The notes below the pieces were generated by a model. It made no database searches. It had not been told where the DNA came from and worked only from the letters and a program-made list of their open reading frames with translations. A stretch of 64,000 nt of DNA from Pinus tabuliformis (Eukaryota > Streptophyta > Pinopsida > Pinales > Pinaceae). Position 1 is the stretch's first letter, and every line of letters starts with the position of its first letter. Location of the stretch: positions 519,730,683 through 519,794,682 of the forward strand of contig CM062805.1 of assembly GCA_031772625.1 (NCBI GenBank), read 5' to 3'. The translations under genes were made by a program, and so were the position numbers. Of the stretch, positions 26,630 through 38,711 are shown in pieces.

Positions 26630-27290
26630 GGAATCCGATGTCATTAATTTTTAACGAGTCTGACAAAGGAAGAACTCAGCGTCTTTTCATATTTAGAGAG
26701 TCTGAAAAGACAGCAAAAAGAAAAACTCCAGGGGGGTCCTTTTTCGTAAAGTTGTGTCTCCCGAGCCCGAAAAAGTATAAAACAATGCTCGAAAGAACCG
26801 CCCGACCATTACGATCGAGGAGTACTTTTCATTTATAGTGACATCGATCTGAAAAAGTAGAAAATTGATCAACATCACGTCGTTTGGTAACCATTTACGA
26901 ACCGGAAACGACAAGGGTTCGACGATCTTTTTGTTTTTACACGGTCGGAAAAGGGTTTAAAGACGACCTTCTCTTATTTACTTTTAACGAGTCAAGAGGG
27001 GTAAGTCGGCAATCGTTTCACTTTTAACGAGTCAGAAAAGAGCTGAAAGATAACTCTATAGTGACTTTTTCATGTATTTACCGAGTCCGAAAAAGTATAA
27101 AATACAACTTGTTTCACCATCGAAGTTGCGAAAAGGACCTGTCATAGCACCAGAAACAAGTGTAAAACCCATTTTCGACCAAAAGTATATTAAAATATTC
27201 AAAAAAACAACTTTTTAAACCCTATTACAAGTCAAAAAGTCTATAAATATGGTGAAAATGTAAAAAATAAAATTACTTTTACTTTTTACC
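26630..27290. repeat. Degenerate recurring GAGTC-GAAAA repeats in the Tat 3' region
   Basis: Seven or so loose copies of a phrase like TTTAACGAGTCNGAAAA, often followed by AGTATAAAA, are spaced at roughly 50 to 100 bp. No gene was seen here, and the frames at 26638-26914 are products of the repeats. Three similar phrases occur in the leader at the other end of the element (about 36960-37110). Confidence 0.6.
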
Positions 27291-27691
27291 TCTTGCATAG
27301 TGGTAGTGGTCTATTTGGGGTGCAAACTTCGAGCAGCGATTACCACCAATCCGGGCAACCATTTGAGATTCCGCCAGTTCTAGGTAAGAGGCGCTTCCTT
27401 TAGCTCCATTTCCACACTTGTTTTATGCATTTTGTTCCTTGATTGAGCCTCCGCAAGGGGGATTTTAAAATTTAGGGTTGCGCCCCATTGGCGCGGGTAT
27501 CCGGCACGGGTCCGCGCCAATGGGGTGATTTTCCAAAAGGTGCCACGCCATTGGCGTGACTGTTTTAGAAACAATCGCGCCAACCGCTCAACCTAATTTT
27601 TAACTTAAATTTTCCCATCATTTCTGAAATTTGTCCGGTGTATATGCCTACCAGGGTTTCATTAATGATTTATTCATCCTTGTGGGTGCAG

Positions 27692-28926
27692 GAAACAAGC
27701 TAAAATTGTGGTGGTATGGAAAGAACGGGAGCATGATGCCGTAGATGCCTTGGCCATCGTGGATGAGGGATGCATGAATGCTTTGAGAGACTGTGGTCTC
27801 AAGAAGTTCTTCCTTACTTCTTATCTACGAGCTCAACCAGAGCTATTACAGTTTATAGTGGATGCTTGGGATGTCGATGACCAAGTATTTCGATTACGTG
27901 ATGAGACCTTAGAGCTGGATGTATCTGATGTGTACTTCATTACTGGGCTGTCACAGAGAGGGGCGAGCCCCATTTTGACCGGAAGCAGGCCTTCCGGGGA
28001 GAAAATAGGTGAAGTGAAGGCTCGTGTGTGCCCAGAGGCACAATTTGGGAAGAACAGCGCTAAGGTGGATATCGCCACAATCCATGATTTGGTTCTTAAG
28101 GTGATACTGTTCACCATCACACGTGCAACTGGTGTACAGGTGCCCCATGAGGCAAGCAAGAATCATCTGTTACTAGCGACAGAATGTCTCAGCCCCACCA
28201 TTTTTGACTGGGCTACAGCGGTGACTACTAATATCAAAAGGCAGCTTACAAAGTGTAAGCACGGGGGAGTGAAATAGTTCGGGTATGGCTCGATTGTGGT
28301 GTCGTTCTTCTTGGAATGATTACCCTTATTCCAGTACCAGGGAGCTGTAGTAGCGGATCCATTACCACGAGAGCCTAGGATGGCTCGCTGGGCAGCATTG
28401 ATGCCCAGAGGAGGAGGGGGCCAGCAGATGTCTTCGCGGCCCAAGTTCTTCATATGGCTTCGCCGCCAACTGATCGTGGTAGAGGACTGGCCATACTCGG
28501 GAACCAACTTCATGGGGGACCCAGACCTCCCACTGCCAGAGGGAGAGGAATGGGAAGAGGAGCTAGGTATGATCTTCTCTTTTTGACGTTTCTATGTATT
28601 TTTATTATTTTTTTTTTGTCAATACATGCATGTTCTGATGACAGTTGTATATATATGCAGATGTGGGCCCAAAGCGACCAGCCGGCTTGTCTCCTATAGC
28701 ATGGAGGGACCAACCTGCAACTGACCCTCAGGCAAGAGGTGCCGTGGGGGAAGAGCTGGTGCAGAATCTCAAGGAACTTACCCAAGGGATTCCAGGCTAT
28801 GCTAGATTGGCGGATGTGCCGTTTGCATACCAGAGGCACACGGTGGGGGTGTCGACCCGCATCCATCGTCTGTTGAGATGCTTGGTGCGCGCGGTGGCGT
28901 ACTATCATGAGCACCACCATGAGTAG
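27692..28926 (+). pseudogene. Captured plant mobile domain (PMD) gene, antisense inside the Tat element
   Basis: It encodes the PMD (aminotransferase-like plant mobile domain) fold found in plant MAIL-type nuclear proteins and in many transposons. Seen: the opening block CGLKKFFLTSYLRAQPELLQF, the core FRLRDETLELDVSDVYFITG, and late blocks PKFFIWLRRQL and GDPDLPLPEG before the intron. A plausible GT-AG intron (28567-28660, 94 bp, T-rich before TATATGCAG) keeps frame and phase with the final exon, which ends at the stop at 28924-28926. A splice-acceptor-like TGCAG at 27687-27691 and a GTAAG donor near 27384 suggest an upstream exon, so the true start is not visible. The frame is interrupted about twice. 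It lies on the strand opposite to gag-pol, downstream of pol. Confidence 0.68.
28567..28660 (+). other. Predicted intron in the antisense PMD gene
   Basis: It starts GTATGA and ends ATATATGCAG, is 94 bp long and rich in T, which suits a short plant intron. The exon on each side is in the same reading phase and carries recognisable PMD sequence. Because the gene is antisense to the element transcript, this intron would not be spliced out of the genomic RNA. Confidence 0.65.
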
Positions 28927-29111
28927 ACTCCTAGGTTTCTTTCATGCATATTTTTTCAGGGACATGTTGTCCGAGGATGTATTAGGATGAACATGTATTA
29001 TTTTTGGGTTTTGTAACGCACACAGTGCAAACATTATGACACACATATATATATACATATGCCTATGGTTTATTATTGTGCTTTTAAGTGCTTGCTTGTA
29101 TGATGTTTTGA

Positions 29112-29594
29112 TTATAAATTATGCAAATGTCTATCTAATACATGATTTCCCAATGCATCAGATAATGTGTTTAATCGTCGTGGAATATGTTGATATGTGA
29201 TAAAGTCAAAATTCCTTTCTAACAATTTAACACGTAAGTACAACCTTAAAATGTGATGGTCTCTGACAGAATATCGCCCATTGAGCTGATGGACGACAAG
29301 CTGAGAGTCTAGGTTAACAAGCAATGTACGAATACCGAGATTAATTGCCTCGGCTAATAATTCAATAACAGCGCTATATTCAACAACATTGTTTGTAGTA
29401 CAACCTAAACAGACACCTTGAAGGTCTATCAACTCACTGTGAGGATCGTAGATCACCCACGCCGCAGAGGAAAAATTACGAGTACTACGGCAGGCACCAT
29501 CAACGAAACCAATGTAAGGTGCACCCAACATGTGCACAAGAAGCAAAAAGACACAATAAGGGGCAATCACGCTTTCACACCAAACCGAAAACAT
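29112..29594 (-). pseudogene. Second (archaeal-like) RNase H of the Tat element
   Basis: A 160-codon frame with an RNase H fold distinct from the one next to RT: YIGFVDGACR (first Asp), NNVVEYSAVIELL (Glu), LLVNLDSQLVVHQLNG (second Asp) and LNTLSDALGNH (last Asp). This is the additional RNase H (aRNH) known in Tat elements, thought to help degrade the RNA strand during reverse transcription. Here it lies after integrase as a separate frame, 47 bp beyond the end of the integrase frame. The frame is open throughout. Confidence 0.82.
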
Positions 29595-29641
29595 GAAAAC
29601 TCACACACACACACACGCATGTACAAATCGAAGCGCATGAA

Positions 29642-31537
29642 TTATGCATAGTAGTTTTTCAAGTACAGCCAATTGCGGGGCTTATCAAGAGGATTACCTT
29701 CGTAGTCAATTAGCTCGTAGGCCCCTTTTTGCAACACTCTCTTTACAATGTAAGGGCCTAGCCACATGGGCTCGAGTTTGCCTGCCCCCAGCTTGTCATT
29801 GGCTTGGTCGTATAGCAGGAAAAGGTCTCCCTCAACAAAGGAACGAGGATGAATGGTATGGTCAAAATGAGTTTTCACTCTCTTCTTTTGAGCTTCGATA
29901 GCTAGAGAGGCTAAACGATGAGTCTCGTCTAACCGTTCTAGATAAAGAAGCCGTTCCTCTACCGGAGTGGTGTTGGGAAGCAGCTCGACGACTATTTTCA
30001 ATGAAGGAATTTCACTTTCTATAGGAAGGGTAGCCTCTAGTCCATAAACTAATTGAAATGGAGTGAACCAGGTGGCATCCTTCACAGAGGTTCGGTAGGA
30101 CCACAAGGCAGGAAACAACATCAGATGCCAATTAGACTTATGCATGTCGACAGTACGTTGAAGCATCGTAACCAAAATCTTGTTAACAACTTCAACCTGA
30201 CCGTTGGACTGAAGATAGTACGGGGTTGAACTATCGTGCTGTAAGCCTAGTTGGGTTGTCAACTCGGTCATCATGTGATTACAAAAATGCTTTCCATGAT
30301 ATGTGACGATGGCCTGTGGAACTTCGAACCGCGTAATAACATGATTGAACAAAAACTGTGCCGTTGTATGACCGTCTTCAATTAATGTAGGCATCGCCTC
30401 GGCCCATTTTGTAAAGTAATCGACGGAAACGATAATAAACCCATGCCCCCCGGCTGAGCTAGGCTTACAGGTTGTATAATCAATGCCCCATTTTGCAAAA
30501 GGGCCGACGGTTACTACAGGGTGCAGCGGGGCCGGTGATGCACGCATCTTCCGCTGGTATATCTGGCATGCATGACACAAGCGGATAGCAAGAATGTAAT
30601 ATTTAAAAATGGAGGGCCAGAAATAACCGGCGCGAAGGATTTTTTGAGCTGTGGCATATCCGGACATGTGGCCACCACAGGCGCCAGAGTGGCAGTCATT
30701 CAGGACTCTCTCAGCTTCCTCGAGGGTAAGACATCGGCGGAGAACGAAGTCAACACCGAGGCGGTACAGGGTGTCCCCTATGATTCGATAGGGTTGAGAT
30801 TGATGGCGGATCCATCGCCGAGCATCTTTGGATAGAGCGGGGCGGAACGAGGAGGTTTGTAAATAAAAAATAATATCCCCGTACCAAGGATTGAGGGTGC
30901 TGATCAGAAAAAGAGTTTCGTTCGGGATATGATCTTCTGAAAGAGAGCGTGCAGAAGGAGGTGGCAAAGAACAGAGCAATTCAGCAAAGACCAGAGACTT
31001 CTTAGACTTGGCAGCAATAAATTCCAAGTCAAACTCTTGGAGGATTACGATCCATTTTGAGTATTTTCCCCCCAGCAACTGATGCGACAAAATGTACGTC
31101 ATCGGGTTGCAGTCAGAAATCGCGGTCGTGGTGCGCAACAGGATATAGTGCCGGAAACATTGGATGGCACACACAGTGGCCAATGCCAATTTCTCAACGT
31201 AAGCGTAACGAGTTTCCGTATCCAGGAGGTTGCGGCTGAGGTAATAGATAACATGCTCATTGCCGTCATCATCATCCTGCACGAGAACCATGCCGATAGT
31301 GGTATCGGCGACGGCCAGATAGAGAGTATAATCACTATGGTAGTACGGAGGTCTCAATAATGGAGCGGAAACAAGGAGACCCTTGAGACACTCGAAAGAC
31401 TCCTGAGCGGTAGCATCCCAATGTAAGGGTGTTTCTCGCTTCAGTAATCGTGTAAAACCCTTAGCCACCTCGGCATAATTCAGAATGAATCGTCTGAGGA
31501 AATTTGCTTTGCCCTGCAAGCTCTGCAATTGCTGCAA
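29642..31537 (-). pseudogene. RNase H and integrase of the Tat element
   Basis: A 631-codon frame covering the end of the RT/RNase H region and integrase. RNase H features include YTLYLAVADTTIGMVLVQ and YYLSRNLLDTETRYAYVEK. Integrase shows the zinc-binding block around CHSGACGGHMSGYATA and CHACQIYQRK, the core start WGIDYTT and SVDYFTKWAEAMP, and the glutamate block NGQVEVVNK. The C-terminus has the GPYIVKRVLQKGAYELID fold typical of plant gypsy integrases. It is by far the best preserved block of this fossil. Confidence 0.85.
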
Positions 31538-31557
31538 AGAAGCAGGGGGAGGAAGAT

Positions 31558-32752
31558 TCAGGATGGCCTCGACTTTGAGGGGATCCAGACGTATGCCTTC
31601 TCGGGAGACGATAAACCCGAGTAGTCAGCCTGATTCAACGCAGAAGACACATTTATGAGGATTGAGCCTAATACGGTAGTGTCGACAGCGGAGAAAAATT
31701 TCGCGAAGATGGGAAGGATGGTCCTGACGCTTGACTGAATGAGCTGGAAGATCATCCAAGTATGGCTGTACAATGTGACGAATGTCATGAAAGGCATAGG
31801 ACATTGCACGTTGGAAGGTAGCCCCAGCATTCTTTAAACCGAAGGGGAGCTTCTTATATACAAAAGTGCCTCAAGGACAGATAAAAGTCATCTTATGCTG
31901 ATCAGCGGGTGCGATGTTGATCTGGTTATATCCAGAAAAACCGTCCATAAACGAGTAAATTTCGCTTCCTGCACACTCATCGATAAGCTGATCGATAAAG
32001 GGTGTAGGGAAGTTATCCTTAGGACAGGCGCGATTGATATCACGGTAATCAACACAGACTCGAATAGTGCCCTGCTTTTTGTTCACAGGGACTATATTAG
32101 AAACCCAATCCGTCAGTGGAATGGGGTAAATGAAACCAGCCTTGAGAAGCTTTTCGACTTCTGCTTTGATGGTTGCGGCCTTTCGGGGGTGCACAGGGCG
32201 TAAGCGCTGACGAATAGGCTTGGCACCTGGATACGTAGGTATCTCGTGCACCACTATACTAGGGTCGATGCCGGGCATCTCTTCGTAGGACCAAGCAAAA
32301 ACATCACGAAATTTGCGAAATAGGTCAGTGTAGAGTTGAACTTCCTCTGGAGTGCAAGTGACTCCTATGTAAATATGCTCGACAATCCTTGATTTCATAG
32401 AGATGTCGAGAGGTTGGGTTTGTGTGATGTTTCCCATATTTCCCTCAGAAGATACTTGGTAGATTTGAATAGGTGTTTGGAGGGACGAGGATGGGATACA
32501 CGAAGCAAACCGTTCGAGACATGCGATCATTTCCTGATGGGCAGGGAGAAACGAAGAGCGGTGGTGATGATCTGACCAAGGGGGCTCTTCAAGAGACATG
32601 GTCTCTATGATGGCTTCATCGGAAGGAAATATTTCCTTTAATGGATTCGAAGTAGCATCATCTCCAAGCCAAGGGAAACGAACATACGAATCAGGGACAC
32701 CGCTCGGAAGAGCAGGTTCGGGGGGGAGGGGGGGGGGAAGCCGATACAGCAA
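31558..32752 (-). pseudogene. Reverse transcriptase of the Tat element
   Basis: RT landmarks in order on the - strand: DLFRKFRDVFAWSYEEMPGI, IRQRLRPVHPRK, VEKLLKAGFIYPI, IRVCVDYRDINRACPKDNFP and FMDGFSGYNQI, all typical of Tat/Ogre RT. The preceding 100 or so residues are a variable linker after the protease. It is fossil sequence, lightly broken. Confidence 0.87.
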
Positions 32753-32801
32753 CGATTTCGATGTAGTTGAGCTTGACAGGACTCAACGGCATCATATCGC
32801 C

Positions 32802-33884
32802 CTAGGATTCTTCCTGATTAGCGGGAGGAAGGACCCACGGATCAGAACACATGGAAATCATGTTAATAGGGGCGAGATTCGGAGGTGGAAGGGGAAAGAC
32901 ACCCATTAGAGCGGGATCCTTAAAGAGTCCGGCTCCCACACTCTCGAATGATTTAGAGGTATGCTCCACGAATGGAACATTACCTTCGGAAGAAGAGGCA
33001 AAGAAGGAGAGCTGGTCCACCGTGACAATCATCCCTTGATGAGGGAAACGAATGACACGGAAAAGGGAGGAAGCCACGGCTTGCATGGTGTATGTCCAGC
33101 TACGTCCAAGGAGGAGGTTGTAGGTAATATTGGCGTCGACAACTTTGACCTCCACTTCTACCGTCTTCCCTTCCAAAGAGATGGGCAAGCGTTGGAGGAT
33201 ACCGTAAGGACGAGACTCTCTTCCATCAAAGGCTTCTAACGTCGTAGGAGACTGGCTTAATGTAGGAGAACCAATAGCTTTCCAGCAAGCAACAAACATG
33301 ATGCAAGTTGAGGCGCCTTAATCAATGACTGTACGATGAATCCTTTTGCCATTGATGATGACCTGTATAAGGAAAGCGATTTGGTGGGGCAGTCTCGGCG
33401 TATGGCCCTCGAGATCAAAAGAAATCAGATCTGAGTCAGCCGAGTATATGCCACCGATGGCCGATAGCAAGGACTTCCTCTGGGAGGGGTAGCTCTGGAG
33501 GACTTCTAGAGCGGACATAGCAGACGGAGCCTGAGCTAAGTCCTCAATGATGCTGTTGTGGTGGGCAGCACGAGCATTAGGGTTGTAAGAAGACTTCCGG
33601 AGTACACCTTTCGGATGGGGTCGGACAATCGTCTCAGTGCTAGGTCTTTCGATGTGGAGAGGACCAGAACTGGACGGAGGAGCGCTGGAGGGGACCTCCG
33701 GCTCTTTCCCGGTGGGAGATGGATATTCTTTTGCTCGAGAAGTGACATGGATGGGAATTGTCCCAGCCATAAATACTTGAGAGCCAAATGAAGAAGAGGG
33801 TTGCGATGGGTCTGCCACCATTTGAGTTTGCTGAGAAGGGAAAGGTTCTTTAAGCATAGCAGGAGTCCTAGGAGCACCTTTCAA
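32802..33884 (-). pseudogene. Protease region of the Tat element
   Basis: A Ser/Pro-rich linker, then a retropepsin-like stretch (IAFLIQVIINGKRIHRTV and, about 60 residues on, NITYNLLLGRSWTY). The LLGR motif is the usual C-terminal retropepsin signature of this lineage. The enzyme would cut Gag and Pol into mature proteins. Confidence 0.72.
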
Positions 33885-33889
33885 TAATC

Positions 33890-36850
33890 AACTAACTTCG
33901 AACCGCCTGGGGCAGTCTTTAGTGTAGTGATCTGAATCACAGATAAGACAAGGATACTTAGGTTTTCGTTTGGCTCCTTCCTCGGGTGGATTTTTAGGGG
34001 AGTCCTATTTGGGCTGTTCGGTCTTATTCTTAGCTTTCCCTTTCTTTTCCCCTTTCGAGGATTTATCCGCCGTGGTGGACTGAACGACGTTAACCTCGGA
34101 GGTAATTCCAGAATTAGATTGACCCTGAGAAGTGTTTGCATTAGAAGCGTTCTGTTTTTGCTTCCCAGGGTTCGCGGTTGATTTCTTTGATGACGTGTTT
34201 ACAGAGCCAATAACTCCGTCAACAGATGGTTTTGGCGGAGCTTTGGATGTTCTGGGTCTCGGGGCGTCTGGAAAATAATCATATAAAGTACCTAACTGAG
34301 AATATACTAAGTCGAGGTACTGAGCACGCGCGATAGCTTGCTCTTTAGTTACACAAGCTCCCATGGCGATGTCTTGCGTGATCGCAGGGACAAAGGAAGT
34401 CGTGAACCAATCGGTCAGGAGCTGATCAGGAATCCAAAATTTGATCAAGTGATGACGCCGTCTCCATTCATGTATATGATCGGATATATGCATGGTCGTG
34501 TCCTGTTTGAGAGACGTAAGGAGATGTGCCCCTGTCTCATACCGAATGGGTAACTAAAAATGAGTTAGGAATGCCATAGCCAGCGAGTTGAAATCTTGAA
34601 ATGTTCCGCGATTCAACTCAATATACCACTTAGCGGCTGAGCCAGTGAGAGTCCTTTGGAAGAGGCGGAGTCGGATGGAGTCATCAAGCCATGAGTTGGA
34701 TGAGCACCAAGGTGATAGGTCATGACATGGGCTTGAGGATCTTCACCAGCTTTGCCATCGAATTTTGGGCAATCACCGGGTATTTTAGTTGGAACTGGTG
34801 GCCAATATGGACTATGAAGAATGGGATCATTGGTCAACTTGGACACATCTGGAAGTTCCAACGTCACTAAGAAAGGCAACTGAGGATTAAAGGACATTTG
34901 TGGCTGTGGAAGAGAGGTAGTACTAGGGTTCCAACCAGGTGGTGGTTGCCCCCATGGACTTTGTCCGGATGGGTCTGGCCCATAAGGGTTCTGCCCATAG
35001 GGATTTTGCCCATAGGGATTCTGTCCATATGGATTCTGTCCATAAGGATTTTGTCCATAAGCAGACAGTTGACCCTGGGTTTGCCCCCTATCACCCCATG
35101 GATTAGCAACTTGACCTGCAAGTGCAACGTACTATTTCTGATAATTTTGATAAGGAGTGACATGCATTTGTTGATAATTTTGATAAGGGGTAAATTGAGT
35201 TTGCCCCTGGGGTTGCTGGTAGCCATACATTTGCTGAGCTCCATACTAAGCCTGATAAGAAGGCTGCGCTTGGTAAGAAGGTTGGGGTTGTGGCCCACCT
35301 TGCATTTGATAACCAAGTTGAGTCTGGGTCCCAGAAGGATGTCCTTGAACAGGTGGGGCTTGGACCATCTGGTCGGAAGGTTGGCTTGGTTGGGTTTGGG
35401 ACGGACCTGTTTGCCCAGAAGGATGTGTCTGCTGGGTACCAGGTTGTCCTTGAGAAACCAAGGGTTGTCCTTGCGGAGCAGATGGTTGAGTGGGCTGGAT
35501 GGCCGATTGACCTTGAGGTTGGCCAGCCTGTCCAGAAGGATGACTAAGTTGGGAAGTGGGTTGGCCTTGCTGTGCAGAGAGCTGGCCCGTTTGCCCAGAA
35601 GGATGACTAGGCTGGGCAGTGTGTTGGCCCTGCTGTATGTAAGGCTACCCCCCTTGCCCAGAAGGATACCCCTGTTGGACTGCCAGTTGACCTTGTGGAA
35701 TGTAAGTTTGTCCGGTTTGTCCAGAGGGATAACCCTGCTGAATACCAGGTTGGCCTTGTTGGATGTAAGGTTGCCCTGGTTGTCCAGATGGGTAACCTTG
35801 CTGGGTACCAGGTTGCCCCGGATAACCAGAAGGTTGATTCAGATAGGTAAAATATGGACCGCTAGCGGCCAAAGGTTGTCCCTGATAGGGTTGTCCTTGT
35901 AGGCCCCCAGGTTGTCCTGGGTAAGACTGGCCATAATATTGCTGCCCCTGGGAGGTTTGCACATAAGATGGCTGGCCTTGGTTAGATGGTCCCTGAAGCT
36001 GTGCAGGCATTGCTTGGCCCCCATGGAAAGAGGTGGTACCAGGGTTCCAAGCAATGGATAATGGTACTGAAACCTCAACAACAGGTTGAGTAGGAAAAGG
36101 TTGAGAGAGTTGAAGGTATTGACCGGTAGAATCATAATAAAAGAATGGACCCTGCACATTCGGATCCTGAACAGCTTGTCCAGATGCATCATATGGCCCC
36201 CCTCCTGGAACGGGACCAGAAGAGGGTGGAGCACTTTGTGCAGGGTGGACAACTCTAGGCGACAGTGCCGGCTGGCCATTACAGACTTGACCGTGAGGGG
36301 GACCAACACCAGTGTTCAAGGCTGAAGATGTTGTTACGGAACTAAAAACCGGAGTTGGATGTGCTACACAAACAGTTGGATTCATCGGAACTGAAGTGAC
36401 AGGTGTAGTGTGGACTTGAGAAACAAAAGATCCCGTGGTGGGAGTGATATGGGGATCCCACATGGTCGAAGCAGGTTTCCTTGCATTTACCCTATCCCTC
36501 AACGACTGATAGCGTGGGGGGAGCAGAGAAGTAGCTGGGATGGGAGTGTCGATATTCAACAACACTGGTGTCTCACTTACTCTAGGAGATGTCTCATCCA
36601 TGTGAGAGGTAGACATTGGAGACGAAACACCAGGGGGGGTAACAGGAATATCGTCCTCGTCAGGCTCCCAGATGGGGTTCCAATGAATTTCGTAAACTTC
36701 GTTGTCTGGAGCACGAGAGTTGATCGGTTGGATACTCGGGATAACAGGAAGAGTATCACTTACAACCGGTACCTCAGGAGCAGCGGAAGATAGAGAGCCT
36801 TGATCACTTGGAACGAGAGTCAACGGTTCAGCCAGGATGACAAAATTCAA
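33890..36850 (-). pseudogene. Gag of the Tat element with a low-complexity Gln/Pro/Gly-rich N-terminal region
   Basis: The first 600 or so residues (36850 to about 34900) are rich in Gln, Pro, Gly, Ser and Tyr, with repeated GQPG/QQGYPSGQ phrases and five tandem YGQNP pentapeptides (about 34980-35060). The conserved Gag core follows ([20 protein letters not shown] near 34770), then a basic Ser/Asn/Lys linker and a CX2CX3HX4C knuckle (CLICDSDHYTKDC, 33912-33950). A long + strand frame over the same repeats (34898-35902) is a shadow. It is broken in several places. Confidence 0.8.
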
Positions 36851-38687
36851 ACAAACCTAAGGGGATCTAAGGACAAAGGACCCTACTCAAACTAACGCAC
36901 ACAAGATCTAACGAGGTAATGTTTATCGTAGCCAAATGAATTTTAAGACGCAAGGACACAACTTGACCTTTTCATGTTTTAAGAGTCGAGAAAAGGACAA
37001 AAAGGTGACTCTAGTCGCCTTCGAATATTTTGTGAGCCCGAAGTGACAAACTGCTCAAGTGAGCCTTTTCTTTTAAGGAGTCTGAAAATGATCAAAATTG
37101 ACTACTCTGGAGAACTAGGCAAAAGGGTTTACCAAAAAAATCCGTAAAACTGCATATACACCTTGGCAGTCATATGAAAACCAAGGACTTCCCGTACGGC
37201 TGTCAATCTTCTCGAATGCTGTGTTCGGTGCGTTATGGTTCGTAAGGCGGCAGACACGACTTCCTATGGATAAAGGATGATAAACTAGTGGGGTCTCCCC
37301 TATATACGCGACGGTACGTGGGAGCTCAAGTCCGTGCTAGACCACTATTGAGTCACAAAAGGAGGAATCACCCAACCGTACTGTGAAACAACAGTGACTA
37401 GGTTTAACGATGCCAGAGCACGTCTCTAGCCTAGACCTCTAATTAGTGAGCGTTATGTTCCAATGCGTTTTTAAGTTCATTCAGTTCATTTTATGGTTGA
37501 TCTTTAGTTAAGTTTCAGTTTCCAGGTCCTACCGTATGTAATCTCTCACAATTCCCTAAATGCAAACTATATGCCAAAGAATATCATTTCGTTCGATGAA
37601 TGCTAACTACGAGAGAGTTAAGGATTTTTCAAACAAAATGACCACAAACAAGCAAGAATCACTCTGATGCAGCTAATGACAGATAAATGAAACTTTTCTT
37701 TGTTTTCAATCACTTAATCAATGAAAAGCTTCTAATTTCAATTAACTCATGCAACGCAAAAGAGATTATTCATTTTTCTTTTCAATGGCAAAGTGCATTA
37801 AACAAATTTTGAGAGACGGTAACACCGAGAAAAATACCAATTTCACTCAATGAGAACACAATCGAATCCCGAAAACACCAAAACAGTCCTTCAAACCAAG
37901 AAGAAAGTACAAAGACCTCTTATGAGCTATGTGATCCAAGCCCAAATGAAGCGAAGTGAAACCCAAGCGAAAAAGAAGCAAATCACTTGAATAACAAGAA
38001 AAAAATTTGACAACTACTGAGCGAATGCAAAAGGATAATCACAATGTTGATCGGATGATCAAAGAACACAAAACACCTCTGGGAGGCTCGACGCACAAAG
38101 CCACTAGATGCCCTAGGGCTAAAATGTGAAATCGATAGAAAAAAGGCAGACACCCGAATGATGAAGGTCTAAAACCGGTCAAACTAGGATCAAACACACT
38201 CCATTAATTGAAAAAGACACAGCAAGATACAAATCCAAGCTCAGAGGGGCTTAAGGGCAAGCGGACTGAAAAGTTGACAGGCCTGGCGCGACTGTCAGGC
38301 TGCAACTCGCGCTTTTATAGGATTGGCGCGGGTTGCCTTTGAGCAACTTGCGCCAATAGCGCAACTGTAAGGTTAAAAAGCGTGCTAATAAAGTTTTCAA
38401 AATCAAAAACAAAAGCAAGCGACCCAGGGCTTGAGAACAGTATCTAGGCAAACCAGGAAGCAAGAAACAGCAAGAAGTTCGACCCAGAAAGCTATCTAAG
38501 CAATCAAAAAAAGACAAGAAAAACCAAAGAGACAAGACAAACTCCAAGATGTTTAGTCCGTAAACCAAACCGGAGATTGACTGAAGTGGCGTTGATCTAC
38601 TTCGCTAATGCAAAGCAATAGCGTTTCGAAGGCTACCTGGCCTTACTTCAGGTTTCGTCTAAAGTTTACAAATCAAACAACAAGATC
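36851..38687 (-). other. Leader of the Tat element
   Basis: Non-coding 5' leader between the primer site and gag, about 1.8 kb and long like those of other Tat elements. It carries three loose GAGTC-GAAAA phrases (about 36960-37110) matching the repeats at 26630-27290. The frame at 38251-38568 has no recognisable domain. Confidence 0.6.
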
Positions 38688-38705
38688 TCCCCAGCGGAGT
38701 CGCCA
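38688..38705 (-). other. Primer binding site of the Tat element
   Basis: On the - strand it reads TGGCGACTCCGCTGGGGA, starting a few bases after the LTR end. This is the primer-site type usual in Tat/Ogre elements and differs from the initiator-Met site of the surrounding Tekay family. Confidence 0.8.
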
Positions 38706-38711
38706 AATTGT

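Noticed and set aside
28163-28920. - strand frames opposite the PMD gene
   Set aside because: The + strand has recognisable PMD blocks and a coherent intron; the - strand frames have none.
34898-35902. A 334-codon + strand frame rich in Leu and Arg
   Set aside because: It lies opposite the Gln/Pro-rich Gag repeats; periodic GC-richer sequence leaves the complementary frame open. It has no domain and repeats in step with gag.
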